From Colocasia esculenta (lineage: Eukaryota > Streptophyta > Magnoliopsida > Alismatales > Araceae), in NCBI GenBank assembly GCA_014218235.1, contig CM024753.1:1178001-1242000 (forward strand): DNA of 64,000 nt, written 5' to 3'. The position numbers were made by a program, and so were the translations under genes. The notes under the pieces were generated by a model. That model had not been told where the DNA came from. It ran no database searches and was given only the letters and a program-made list of their open reading frames with translations. The stretch's first letter is position 1, and every line of letters starts with the position of its first letter. Below are positions 34,458 through 46,393 of the stretch, piece by piece.

Positions 34458-36620
34458 CATATCCTTTGTGCCCACTCCCCCACCGAGTTGAGGGGCGTGT
34501 GCACTTCGGCTTTGCCTCAAACCCTAATCCTAAAAAGACAAACCCTTTTTAGGGTTAGGTTATGAGGTCTAGGATTAAGTATACAAAGTGCTACTCTATG
34601 TGCACAAGGGGGTACGTGGGTCCTTCCTTCCACAACGTATACATGGGAGGGGTACAACAAGGGCGACCATGGGTAATCCGTGGCCGGCAAGAGAACGCTT
34701 CAGAATAAATAATGACTGGCAAAGAAGCGCGGACGTCGACAGAAGAAATTAATATTGATAAAAACCTTTTTTGCTGGTTTTTTGGATATTTGTTTGTCTT
34801 CTTGTTGTTCTTGTGTGGTGGTGGTGGTGGTGGTGGTGTTGGTGTTTCCTTGATTAGTTTTATTTCCTTGCACTGATGATGACACATAAGATGGAAGAAG
34901 AAGAAGAAGAAGAAGAAGGAGATGGAGAGGGCTCCATGCATGCAGCAGTGTGGGATGGGGAGGCTGTGGAGGGCAGTCAAGAGCGCACCAGAGGCTATCA
35001 CATACTGCCTGGCCATCCATGTCCTGATCAGGAAGCTAGGCTGCTGGTTCGGGTATTGACTCCTTTCCCTGTGGCAGCACCATGCACCCTCCCTCCCCCA
35101 TATTGTTTGATCAGTTTGCTTCCTCTCTGTGATATTGTTCACAGGTAGAGGACCTGCTACCTCCAATATTCCATGCTTTGATATGGCAAAATCTTTCTCT
35201 TCTTGAACGTGTTATCCATCAGTGCCGGAGCTAGCTTTGCGTCTTCTCCTGCTCCTCACAGTGGGGCACTGGGGAAGGAGAGCCCCACTGAGCAGGGTGA
35301 GGGGGTGGGGGAGTACTGGATGGGTTGGTGTGGATTGCCAGATTGATGTGCAGGTCTCAGTTAATGGGCATTTATGTTGTGGAGGTGCATCTCCACTTCT
35401 GCGTTGCTCCTTTTTTTTTTTTCTGGTGGGTAATTTCCCATCTCCATTCTACTATGGGGCTTTTTATTAATACGGTCCTACCTACCTTTCTGGAACTGAC
35501 AAAGAGATCGATGGGTTAAATGCTCCATGCAGAGAGAAGGGGAAGAGGGCATTAAAGTTTACAGCTCTCCCCATGGTGGCTAGCTAGTTGGGTGCGTTTC
35601 GAAGTGAATCCGTCAAAAAGTTTCTTCTGCAATTTTTTTTTTCTCGGTGTTCTCTGTTGGGAAAAAACTGGTTATAATTAACTTCTTTTCCCGATTCACA
35701 GTGGAAGAATTAAAAAGCCTGAGCTGAAGGGTTCAAATGCTGGGCCATGCTCATCGGTAGTGTTTGTCGGTCCCATTATGACTTAGAAACATAGTATATT
35801 AAAAAAATGTATAGTAAGGAAAGTTTTGCAATCCCAAGTATTTTATTTTGTATTATGAAATGTTTAAGACACGATAAAGAGTTGGCGTTTTACCATTTAG
35901 CTTCTTTCTAGAAACTAGGGAAAAAGTCATGAAGATTCACAAGTTATTATTGTTACTTTTTAACTTAGCTTTCTTCTAGTTGTTGTCCTAGCTTCCTCTT
36001 CACAAGTCTCTGGTTCGCTCACCACTTGTAAGGAAGTAGCATCAAAGGTCAGCTTTTGGGGCTAAACTTCTTTTGGGTGACTGTCATATATGGAAGAATC
36101 GTCTTCCTATTTAGAAAGTTCAAATAACACCTATTTTGCTTCTATTAATTAATGGCATGTCTTCCCCGTTGCTTTGGAGTTTTGGTTATTGTCTAGGATT
36201 AGTCATTAAGGATTTAATGATGTGTTTCAAACATCTTACTTTGGAGTTCCCTAATGAGCGTTTGGAGTGGAGATCGATGTTGGTCTACTAATGGCCTCGA
36301 ATTCTTCACAAATAGAAACAAAGGGAATGTGGGCTGAACGTTCTAATGGGCCGAGTCCCGTACCTGGACTCGAGAAAGGCCAGGTCAGGCCAGGCCCAGC
36401 TTTTGATGTGACCTGATCAACTTAAAAGTGCGGCCTATTTTTTAATGGCCCAGTTCTGTTTGGACTGGGCCTGGCCAGTCATGCCGGGCTTAGATGAAAC
36501 TCCTTAGTTAGACACCACATTTGATCAAATTCTTTCAACCTCCATGTTTCTACTTCGGCAAGTCATTGTGAATAAATTAATATTTTATGATAATCTTTCT
36601 GTCAGGTATATATTTTGAAA

Positions 36621-36772
36621 GAGTAATGCTTGTCGCTTGGATAAATGATTTGCCCGGGCTCCGAACTGGGGGCGCGCCCGGGCGTCGGGTTGGGGCGCAC
36701 CCGCATTGGTGCGTCCCAACCCGGCGCCCGGGTAAATCATTTGTTCGGGCGCCCGGGTATAAAGTATTTCTC
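36621..36772. mobile_element. Mutator-type MITE with GC-rich hairpin core and 9-bp target duplication
   Basis: Ends are GAGTAATGCTT and, reverse-complemented, GAGAAATACTT. A perfect 9-bp direct repeat ATTTTGAAA flanks it (36612-36620 and 36773-36781), the length typical of Mutator-like insertions. The core is very GC-rich and nearly palindromic: GGGTTGGGGCGCACC pairs with GGTGCGTCCCAACCC, and AAATGATTTGCCCGGG with CCCGGGTAAATCATTT. No coding capacity. Confidence 0.8.
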
Positions 36773-36928
36773 ATTTTGAAATTTCTATTATGATAATAAT
36801 ATCATTATGATGTTGATCTATGGCAAGAGATGAAGAGACATGCAGGTCATGAAGTAGACATCTTACTTGTAAGGCAGCAATGGTGGGTCTCAATTTCCTT
36901 CACAGACCACCAGTAGATTCATTCTTCA

Positions 36929-36929
36929 T

Positions 36930-36963
<34 letters not shown>

Positions 36964-36998
36964 ATATATATATATATATAGATAGATAGATAGATACA
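36929..36998. repeat. (CT)n-(TA)n-(GATA)n compound microsatellite
   Basis: Three adjacent simple repeats in an AT-rich intergenic context. Confidence 0.9.
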
Positions 36999-38199
36999 CA
37001 CACAAATGTACCTTTTCTTCAAAGTTACACTTCTATACTGCCAGGAATTGTCTAGAAGCTGGCAGGAACTCTCAACTGGGTCACAAGGTAGGTCCTTTGG
37101 TTGCCTAAAACTGTGGAGTGGGTTAGGAGAAAGTGTGAGGAAGAAGGAAGGCCATGTTTACTGGGGTTGCTTAATTGCTGCTGCTTAAAGACTCCTGTAC
37201 ATAAAAGACTTACTAGTCTGGTGGAGAAGAGAACTTGACAAGGACCACCCAACAGTATAGTTTCCTCCCTAAAAGAGCAAGAAAAGGTAGGAACACTATG
37301 GAAAATTCAAGAGGAAGAAAGCGATGAAAACCCTGTCATGGCATGTTATTTAACTGTACCTAGCAGGCAGTGGCCTACGTGGAAAAAGGTTCTAAATCTA
37401 AGATGCCCTCATGCTATGATCTGTCTTCCGAGGTGAAGTTTTCAAAAACACAATTTTTGTTATTCGGATGTCCGGATATCAATATCATAATAGTCGGGCA
37501 CAGACACAAGCACGGGTGGTGGGACTCGCTCAGGTGGCGCAGATCTCATCCGCACTGTGTCTAACCCAAGTATTATGATACTTAGACATCCGAGTAACTA
37601 GCATCTCTCGTGTATGTATGGTGCACTCCACATAATTTTTATTAAACATACAAGAAATTAAAAGAGGATATATGCAATAGAGAGACAAGTATCTCCCAAT
37701 TATGAAATAGAATAATTTCAAGATGAATATAGTAAAAGAAAAGGATGACATAGGGATATGACATCTCAATGCTAGATCCCAATAAACCCAATGGCGGCAA
37801 GTCCACCCTTCCCGAACTTGTTGACCAATAAAGCACACATATATAGCTCCAATCCGGCCACCCACCCACACACACACATGCACACACACTAGTGCCAAGA
37901 TCCTTCATGTACTTGATGAGCTGACCTGGTCATAAGTAAGGAGGGGGAGAAGAATTGAAAGGTCTCCAGTTTGTAGGTGGAACCCTCATGAAGACCATTG
38001 ATAAGTATATTATGCCGACCACCCAAATGGTCACCGTTCCTTCTTCGACTATCTTCTTTCTTGGCTTCTTCTTTACTTAGGTTTTGACCACTTAATTATC
38101 TTATCTAGTTGGCACATTGCGCTCGACCAACGAAGAAATTTTAATTATCAAGTTGAGAAATCACTTTTTCTTTCATTAGGATTAATGTGTTATACTTAA

Positions 38200-38441
38200 G
38201 GTGCCGTTTGGAAATAAATTTGAAAAAGGTAAAATCAGATTTCAATGATTGGAATCTCACTCTTTCTCACTCTAGTTTTCAAACGAAAAAAAGTGATTGT
38301 GGATTCTCAAAAAGTAGATTTTGAAAAAATAGAGGAAGGTGGAGAGATTGTGGATTCTCAAAAACTAAGTTGTATGAGCTTTTTAGGTGATTTTGACTTT
38401 TGAAAAAGTAAAATCACCAAAGTGTGTTTCCAAACGGCACC
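38200..38441. mobile_element. Tourist/Harbinger-like MITE
   Basis: Perfect 15-bp terminal inverted repeats: GGTGCCGTTTGGAAA on the left and TTTCCAAACGGCACC on the right. The interior is also partly self-complementary (GTAAAATCA near both ends) and contains two copies of GATTGTGGATTCTCAAAAA. The flanks read TTAA and TTAC, so a TWA target duplication is likely but imperfect. Confidence 0.7.
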
Positions 38442-39508
38442 TTACCCAACATTATTCATTTGGTTGTGAGAGAGGCCTTTATAAATTGAACTCACTAATT
38501 AATAAACCATGACCCACAAGGAGCATGCTGTCTGGATGCTACTGTTGCTTGCAAACTTCCAATGATTGCTCATCTCTCCTTGGCCACAAACTTTGTGGGC
38601 ATGCTCAGGCCCCTTCCACAAGTTGGTGGGGTTAACTAAGATTAACCAAGGAGGAATCCAAAGAAAAATGTGCAACATGCATGGCTTAAAGCCATGTATT
38701 ATAAAATTGTGCTTCTCTAATGTGAGATGTGGAAAGGGGATGTGGGAATAGGAGGGGGGGGGGGGGGGCTGAGATGCCCACTGGATGGGCAAGTTGGAGG
38801 AATAAGCCCATTGTTAAATCACAATAGGAACGTTAATCATACTTCATAATGGCTATATGTTGTCTATTCTTAAAACTCAAGGAAAGGATAGGAATACAAT
38901 ACTCCATATTTCTGTAGGTAAAATAAATAGATCTTTGTTTATGTTTGCACAATTTCGAAAAAGGATTATGATTTATCTAGTTTTAGATTATTTATTTATA
39001 TATATTCATCTTCTTTTCTTCTCTCCTTTCAATATTTTTACCTTGGTCTAATTCAGCAATTTTTTAATATTTTTTACACATGATGTGCCCAAAAATGTAG
39101 AAACTGAGTGCACATTTGCTTGAAAGGATCTACATATACATATATTTTCAACATAACTTAAATGCTCTTTTAGAGCAAACATAACAAGAAATTTAGCTAG
39201 ACCCAATATTGTTTATAATTCCACAACCTGCCCTTCACATGCCAATTCTTGATAATTCTAAAAGGACAAAGGAAGCATCCTTTTGTTTCTTCATGGGTAA
39301 ACATCCATCCCCCTAATGACACAACCCCCCTTCACATGGACCTAACTCCACCAACCCCACCCCCCCCCCAACAAGTTAGACAAGTTCAAACTTATGACTC
39401 CATACAATCAAGGACATTCACAACCTCAAACACTACACAACAGTGGATTAAGTAAACAGATCACCAACTAGACCACCCCCCTCCCCCACCAAATCAAAAA
39501 GAAGGTGT

Positions 39509-39551
39509 GTTGTGGTGTGGTGTGGTGTGGTGTGGTGGGTGGGGGTGGGGT
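39509..39551. repeat. (GGTGT)n microsatellite
   Basis: Tandem GTGTG/GGTGT units grading into a G-rich tract. No gene. Confidence 0.85.
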
Positions 39552-40627
39552 GGTGTTCTTCCCCAACCCTTCTAGAACACATAAGAGCCATATATAGGAA
39601 AAAGAAGTGTGAAAGCCACCTTTCCTTCCTCACTCCTTGTTGTGGGCTCCTAGTAGCTTCCATATGTTGATGCTTGGCCTTATCAAAGAAAACACACACA
39701 TACACACCCAATATTCTATGTTTGTGGAGGTTAACATCTTCACCACGGAGACCTTCCATTTGACCATGTGTTGTTGTTGGTCATAAGTAGGGGTCGACAG
39801 AAGGATACCGTGTGCAAAGAAGGGGGAGAAAGAACCACGCCCCCTCCCCCACCATTGGAATGTTTTGGACTTGGAACCCTTCAAACCTCCCAACACGTCT
39901 ACATAGACTATTTGCATGGTGAAAAGGAACGTGGGTTTTTGCACGTACGTATCAGTGGGAGGTGGGCCCGGCCCGGTAGTAGACCCGTTTTAGACTTCAT
40001 AAAAGATTTGGGTTTTGGATATTATACTCGTTTATCCTTGAGTTAGATCCGTTTATGCCTGCAATCAAGTCGAGTTTGAAATTGAAAATATCAAATTTTA
40101 TTTCTGATTTCGATAATTAAAATGTAGTTTTGATTTCAATTTTAATAAAATTTGAGTTGGTTAATTCTAATTCTATTCTAATTTCTCGGATCTGAAATTC
40201 TGATAAATTAAGATAAGTGACAACTTTCCTTCTTGGGTCTATATATCTGAAACAAAGCAGTAATGAAAGATCGGAGATCATGATCATCGGAACTCTTTGA
40301 TTCCGATTCAGATTTCGAATTCAGAGCCAACTTTTGCCAACAAAAAATTTGGCTGGTTCTAGTCAATTGTATGGGTAAAAAAAGAACATAATTAAGTTCT
40401 ATGATCATCATCAAGCATACAAAGAACAGGTCAAAAGCTCAACCCATTTATACATACAATATAATAGTGATAGGCAACACTTATATTTTTAATAGTACAT
40501 GTCCTACCTCACATTTTTATACAATATTACAACTCAACCTCAATTTTTTTACAAAATCCTTCTCATAATATGTATTTCTCATGTTATTAACATATAAATG
40601 TCCACACTAGCTATCTCATCTTTTAGG

Positions 40628-40849
40628 ACATATTTGATAACCAATAAACCCCTAATAAACGTGGTTTATTAGCCTTGACAAATCGAGATTTGCTTTGATA
40701 ATTTTATCACCAATAAACATTATGATAGAGTTACCAATCTTGACGATAAATTTAACTATCAGATCAAAATATTATAACTGAGATATGGATATAATTTATA
40801 TGTAAATAAGCTATCAATGTAGAGAGCCGCCTCCTACGCAACCAAACAC
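40628..40849. mobile_element. Candidate degraded TIR element
   Basis: GGACATATTTGATAACC on the left and GCAACCAAACACCC on the right are weakly inverted copies, with TTA near both ends. A 20-base direct repeat (TGTAGAGAGCCGCCTCCTAC) occurs once near its right end and again about 80 bp further right. The evidence is weak. Confidence 0.3.
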
Positions 40850-41282
40850 CCTATTAATATTTCTCACCCCAAACATATCTTGGCATGGAGATAGTGATGT
40901 AGAGAGCCGCCTCCTACCACCACAAGCCCTCTCCCCAGTTACGTGAGATGTTTCCCCCCTTACTTTGATGTCCTCTTATACATAGTTTTCTGAGTCCGAT
41001 TCTTCTCAATACATGGAAGGATCAGACTCCAGTAGTCCCCAATAAGATGAAGAGCATTTGAGAGAATTTTATAAAAAGTTTAAAATTTGAAACTTTTTCA
41101 CATTTTTATTTAAATTTTTTCATAAAACACAGACAAGTGCATCCAAACCTCTTCATCTCATGATTCTCATTGGTGATTGTTGGAGTTAGGTCCTCCATGT
41201 ATCCGGACTCTAGTTTCCTTCTAGGCATTGCTCTCCTAATAAATTGCTTAAAGACACGAAAAAGCTATTGACTTTTTTTTGG

Positions 41283-41600
41283 TGACGACGTGGTCTCTCG
41301 GACCCCCCAATCACGTTACAGCTCCTCTTCTTCTTCCTTTGTTCGAGAGTCCGCTTCGGAATCTTTGACCGCGCAGGGCCCGCGCCGCAGCGCCACTCCC
41401 GCGCAGCGCGCGGGCGGCTCCGCGCAGAGCCGCCCGGCCCCGCACCTGACCCGGTCGTCGGGCGGCACGTCGGCAGGGGCGGGTGGCGTCGCTGTCGTGC
41501 TCGCCGGGGAGGGGGGACCCCAAGGTTTGGAGTTAGGTGGGGGCGTTCGTTGGCAGGTGTGGCTCCCCCGTTGGTCCACCTCATCTTCTCAAACTTTAAA
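41283..41600. other. GC-rich island of unknown nature
   Basis: A sharply GC-rich block in AT-rich DNA, with ORFs on both strands rich in Arg, Ala, Gly and Pro. None shows a recognised domain. A captured exon or promoter fragment inside a transposon is possible, but I could not find terminal repeats. Confidence 0.4.
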
Positions 41601-43274
41601 AAATGGCCAGTAGTGGTTTTTTTTAAAGGTCGGTGGGAGGGATCAAGATCCACCGGATCCCTTAATTCGTTTTAAGAGCATGATTTAACAAGGAAGTTAG
41701 ATGCCGATGTTGCCAGATAGATTTTTAGGTTTTGGGTACTCAAAGTTGGGTAGGCTGATTAATACTTCCTCTTGTGGTAGGAAGGTCTTAAATTCGATTT
41801 TTAGAAGAGAGGGATGATTATATAAATTACATTTACTTTATGATGATAGGATAATTTTTATTAGATTTTAGGGAGAGAGAACCGCGTTCGATATCTTTGT
41901 CCGACTCTTGGGCGATGGAGATAAGAAGGAGAAACAAGTGTCATTCCGTCTTCTGATTCGATGTCTCAACTTGCAAGATGTATTGACTCTGAGAGAAGAA
42001 TTCTGTGGTCTGACTCTTCAACGATCAAGTTAATAAAGGGAAAGAGATTGATCAGAGATGGGAGATTGAGTGGGGGGAGAGCGTTTGGTGAGACTATGCA
42101 TAGTTGACACATATCCATCTTGGCTTAACTTGCGATTGGTGATGTTGATTTGAAGATAGATCTAAGGTGAGAAGAATTTGAGTTTCAGTGTGAGATTAAA
42201 TTATCTTGGAACTCTCTATTCTTCCTCCCCTCATTTGTTTCGAATGCGTAGAATTAAGTTGGACTCATTCATACTAATGGGGGGTCGGCTTAAGGGCCTT
42301 ATGCCACTCTCGAAAAATAAAAGTCTTTGATTTGATGGACTCGAGGGGAAGAAAAAAAACATGTTGTGAGTTGGATGTCCATTAGGCTTCATCTTATGTT
42401 TTTCATACTCTACATAGAGTATAATACTGTTGCAATATCTTCTTCATCACAATTAAAAGGAAAAGAAAAAAAAAAGATTGCCAATTTTAGCTCTCTGGTT
42501 GGAGTTAAGTTAATAAGACAGTTTGATGACTAAGATGGTTATCCATCTTGATAATTGATGTTATTCAATACAGGTCTCCTAGAAAAGGAGACAAAGTGGG
42601 GTCCTTCATTTGCTAAATGATTAATTAATTAGCTAACGATCTTCCAATGGTCCTCTATAATGACATGCCTGATATTCTACATTACATGTAAAATTTTATT
42701 CGAATACTCTTGTTTTGATTTGGTTAAGTTCTAACACAAGGTGCATCAAACATGGGAAGATCTATGACATGCCCAGCCATCAGTATGCTGTGATTAGAAG
42801 TATAATTATCAAAAGTTCTCCACCAGTGAACATGACCAGTCCCATTAATGTTGTCAAATTTGACACTGGTGTATTTCTGCCCATTGTCACTGCCATCAAA
42901 GATGTGACCAGTAGGGTGCCACTGTTGGTCCCATTCTGACGAGGATATATAAAATTTGAAGACATATTTATTGTATCTTTTGTTAATATACTTCTACTAT
43001 GTTTTTGGCCTCCCATTGACCAATTTATCACTGACACATCAAGTCCACCCAATAAAAAGGCCACAACTGTATTAAAAAGTATAACAAATATTTCTCTAGA
43101 ACTTATTTCGTGTTAGGGTAGAAACTTCCATCCGACTTGTTAAGTAAGCAAATGAGTTTAATGGGATAAGTTAATAGACTAACATAGTCTAATGTGCAAA
43201 CGTTCTACTGCCCCCGAACCGTTAAAAGATGTGCTAGTGATAAGCAAATTAACCTAGTAATATAGAATAAAATG

Positions 43275-43584
43275 TAGGGGTGATCACGTGTCGATTTGAC
43301 TCGATTCACCACCTTTTTAATTAAACTGAACTCAAATTGAGAACTTAGGCAAATCAAATAGATTTGATTCGGTTAGATTTAAATCGAAATAAGAAAAATG
43401 AGAGTTTTTAAGACGGTCACGATGCTCAAACTCGCAACCTCCAAAAGAGATTCGCACACTAACCAACTGTGCTACAAGGGTCGATGGGAAATTATTATTA
43501 TATATATATATATATATATATTCAATTCAGTTCGATTTCACAATGTAAAGTCAAATTCGATTTGATTCGTCAAGTTGGACTAAA
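43275..43584 (-). mobile_element. Second copy of the tRNA-carrying hAT family, inverted and truncated
   Basis: The left end TAGGGGTGATCACG corresponds to the reverse complement of the right end of the element at 19753-20115. The right end (GATTCGTCAAGTTGGACTAAA) corresponds to that element's left subterminal region (TTTAGTCCAACTTG), but the last bases of the terminal repeat are missing. The tRNA-like cargo is present in the matching orientation. No target duplication can be defined. Confidence 0.75.
43411..43481 (-). repeat. tRNA-like cargo, second copy
   Basis: On the minus strand it reads GTAGCACAGTTGGTTAGTGT (A-box region), CTCTTTTGGAGG (anticodon-arm-like) and GCGAGTTTGAGC (B-box-like). 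Spacing is closer to a normal tRNA than in the copy at 19916-19999, but stems carry mismatches. It is not called as a functional tRNA. Confidence 0.55.
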
Positions 43585-44454
43585 GTTTAAAGAGGCCTAG
43601 AGTAATGAGCTAATTATACTTGTATCATCACTTTCTCTAAGTGTAATGAGATAATGACGCCAAGAGCAGCAAGTCCCATAATTGGGTCATGGGGGTGTAG
43701 TTGTTTTGTAGGCCACTTGACATGTTCTTAGACAATGCTTCCCATACCCCTAATGAGGGATAGGCTTTCCCAAATCTAGGGTTGTAGGCCCCCAACACCA
43801 CATCTAAGCTATCATAGGCATACTTGAATTGTTTTTTTGTCACAACTGATCATTATGAAGTGAACCCACCAACCCCATGGCTCCTGCCCTCTTTGCCTCA
43901 ATTTAATGCCCACTCTAAACAGAATTTCCCATGGCACTCACAAAGGGGATAGAGCTTCCCAAAAGGAGAACCATTTCAATGTGGAAGGTAGGACCCAACT
44001 CCTCCATTTGATCTAATAGGAAAATCACCAAGTCCCTTGAGTACTTGGTCATACTTTGTCCTTTTGAGGTGAACCCACCAGCCCCATGAACCTTGGCTGC
44101 TTGCTGCAAGTTGTGGCAAATATCTTATCACCAAGACCTGTGGGAACACAACATCATTATTACCAGCAACAGGCCCTGGATTCCCCTTGTTCACTTGCAT
44201 TCATACTATTCTTGCTAGTGATTCTTGGAGACAAAGCCTCTCCCACCAAATGAGGAGGGGGAAAAAATTACCCATTGCTGGTGTTACTAAAATCATATGG
44301 ATGGTTGACTACACCCATTCCCCTTTCAATGATTGGTGCACCTTCTTATGGCACAATGCCCTGGTTCCCTTCAACCAAGATTCCATATGTCCTAGTAGTG
44401 CTGTTATGTATTGCTGCAAAATGGAATCATGGTGCACATGACAGTGCTGCCACC

Positions 44455-44520
44455 CCAATCACAAGCAATTGCTCTAAAGTTTCATGATCTGATTCGAGAA
44501 TCTTCTAATCTAAGTTGGGT

Positions 44521-44559
<39 letters not shown>

Positions 44560-44672
44560 TGTGTGTGTGTGTGTGTGTGACCCAATCACAGCAATTGCTC
44601 TAAAGTTTCATGATCTGATTCGAGATCTTCTAATCTAAGTTGGGTCAGTGTGTGTGTGTGTGTGTGTGTGAT
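44455..44672. repeat. Direct duplication of a unit ending in (GT)n
   Basis: CCAATCACAAGCAATTGCTC through TAAGTTGGGTCA plus a GT run occurs at 44455-44579 and again at 44582-44672 with two small deletions. The duplication probably arose by slippage between GT tracts. Confidence 0.9.
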
Positions 44673-45295
44673 ATTAATGTTTTGAAGTAATATATGTTGA
44701 GCATGTTTTAGTTCAACATTATAAAGAACTGAATTTATGTGCACCACATGAAATATGATAGCTTACTCTATCTTACAGTGTTTTGTATCAAATCAAAACT
44801 CCTTGCATCAAAAACATCTGTTCTGATTCCCAAATTCCTCTCTTTTTTCCTTTTTTTTTTTTAAGAGCACTATGAAGAAACGTGGCTGCTGAAATGGTGG
44901 AATCCCTTTGATGGGCAATGGGACTTCTTTGTGATTCCAAAGTCAATACTTGCAAAGTCTTCTCCCTATTGAATTGCTTACGAAAAGGGAGCACACCAAC
45001 ACAAGGGGAACTGGACTCTTGAGAGTTGTTAAACACTAATCATTGTTAAAACATATGATCAGTACATCACACCATTAGCTAAGTTAAATTATACACACCA
45101 TGTGAGATCACCTCTACACGAGGTTTTGGTGAAGTCCTAAGACCATGGGTCCATGGGATTCCCCATCCTCCACACTGACAGAAACCACCCATCACTTTGG
45201 ATAACTCCCCAAGTTTTATAATGACCCATCTAATAATGGTGCATCTTAATGATCAAGTAGTAGTCTTTTTAATTATATGCAGTCTTAGAATAGTT

Positions 45296-45298
<3 letters not shown>

Positions 45299-45363
<65 letters not shown>
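45299..45363. repeat. (GA)n microsatellite
   Basis: A nearly pure GA run interrupted once by AAGA. No gene nearby. Confidence 0.95.
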
Positions 45364-46038
45364 TCAAATCCATAGAAACTGTCTTTATTGCAAGAAGTCA
45401 AATAAGCAATGTGAGTATATTCCTGGGCCAACAAAGAGAAAAGGAAAGTAAGGATTTCATCAACAAGATGAATTATATATGTGTTTGTTACAAGGGATCT
45501 GAGCTAATCATCTGAAGAAGATGGAATAGTTGAGGGTGGATGCATGAAATGGAGCCCTTTTTCCATTAAAAAAAAAACCTACAAACACTTGTATAACTAG
45601 ATGACAACGTGGAATCATAAAGTATATATCAATATCAAGGGACATGAAAACGTTTGAGAAATGCTTAGTGCAATGCCATTATTGCAATATATATTGAAGA
45701 TGTGTGAAATTTTAACGTGTCTTTTAAAAAATATTATTCCTACTTGATTTTTTCTCTCTTTTTTTTAAATGACACACTTAGGAGAATAGGAATGGGCTTT
45801 GTCAGGCCTATCTTAAGAGATCTAAGATCGAGATCTCCAATCTACAGATGGAGAGAGGGAATGAAATTGTCGATGTCACATATAGTAATGGTCACTGTAA
45901 TTCGTTCTACAAAAATCAACTTGTGAGAAAGATTCAAAAGCCAATCTTTCGACACTCAAATCAGACCTTCACTCTAACAAAAAATAAAGTACGAAAGGGA
46001 GAGAGAGAGTGTGTGTGTGGATGTCGAGATGAGTCTAA

Positions 46039-46390
46039 GGCACCGTTGGAAGTAAAGTAGAAAAAATTTTAGATTTTAAATATCTGACAACCTCACCTTT
46101 TTTCCCAAACAACACTTGCTCGTTCTTGGTGTTTGGGTAGAATGATTTTTGGCAGAAGAGAGAGGTAGAGACAACTCTGCCGTGCCCTCCACTTTTTCAA
46201 AAGCGGTGGAAGAGCCGCTTCTAAAAAATTTACAGAACTGTGTCTGTTCGCGAAAGCACCGTTTCTTTTTTTTTCAACTCAATTTTTGGTCGCACGAGAG
46301 TCGAGGTGCAGAAACGCCTTCGTACGCACTGTCATGGGAAAACGATTTTTACCGATTTCACTTTTTGGTTAGGTGTTTTCAAATGACACC
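46039..46390. mobile_element. Tourist/Harbinger-type MITE with TAA target duplication
   Basis: The left end is GGCACCGTTGGAAGT; the right end, reverse-complemented, begins GGTGTCATTTGAAA. TAA flanks both sides (46036-46038 and 46391-46393). The interior has AAAAGCGGTGGAAGAGCCGC, resembling the element at 20236-20626. The predicted 101-residue ORF across it is not supported as a gene. Confidence 0.7.
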
Positions 46391-46393
46391 TAA

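Larger units (their letters stand above)
34458..46035. other. Gene-poor intergenic block
   Basis: I find no supported protein-coding gene here. The ORFs are short, lie in microsatellites or GC islands, or have no recognisable domain. The block holds the TIR elements at 36621-36772, 38200-38441, 40628-40849 and 43275-43584, a GC island at 41283-41600, and microsatellites at 36932-36980, 39509-39551, 44524-44672 and 45299-45363. A (G)15 run is at 38754-38768. Confidence 0.6.

Noticed and set aside
33882..34520. 212-residue minus-strand ORF
   Set aside because: Antisense to the last HD-Zip IV exon; high GC keeps several frames open.
34876..35148. 90-residue ORF with poly-Glu start
   Set aside because: The Glu run is a (GAA)n microsatellite; the rest has no known similarity.
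42715..42939. 74-residue ORF in AT-rich intergenic DNA
   Set aside because: No recognisable domain and no splice or promoter context; the opposite strand is open over the same stretch.
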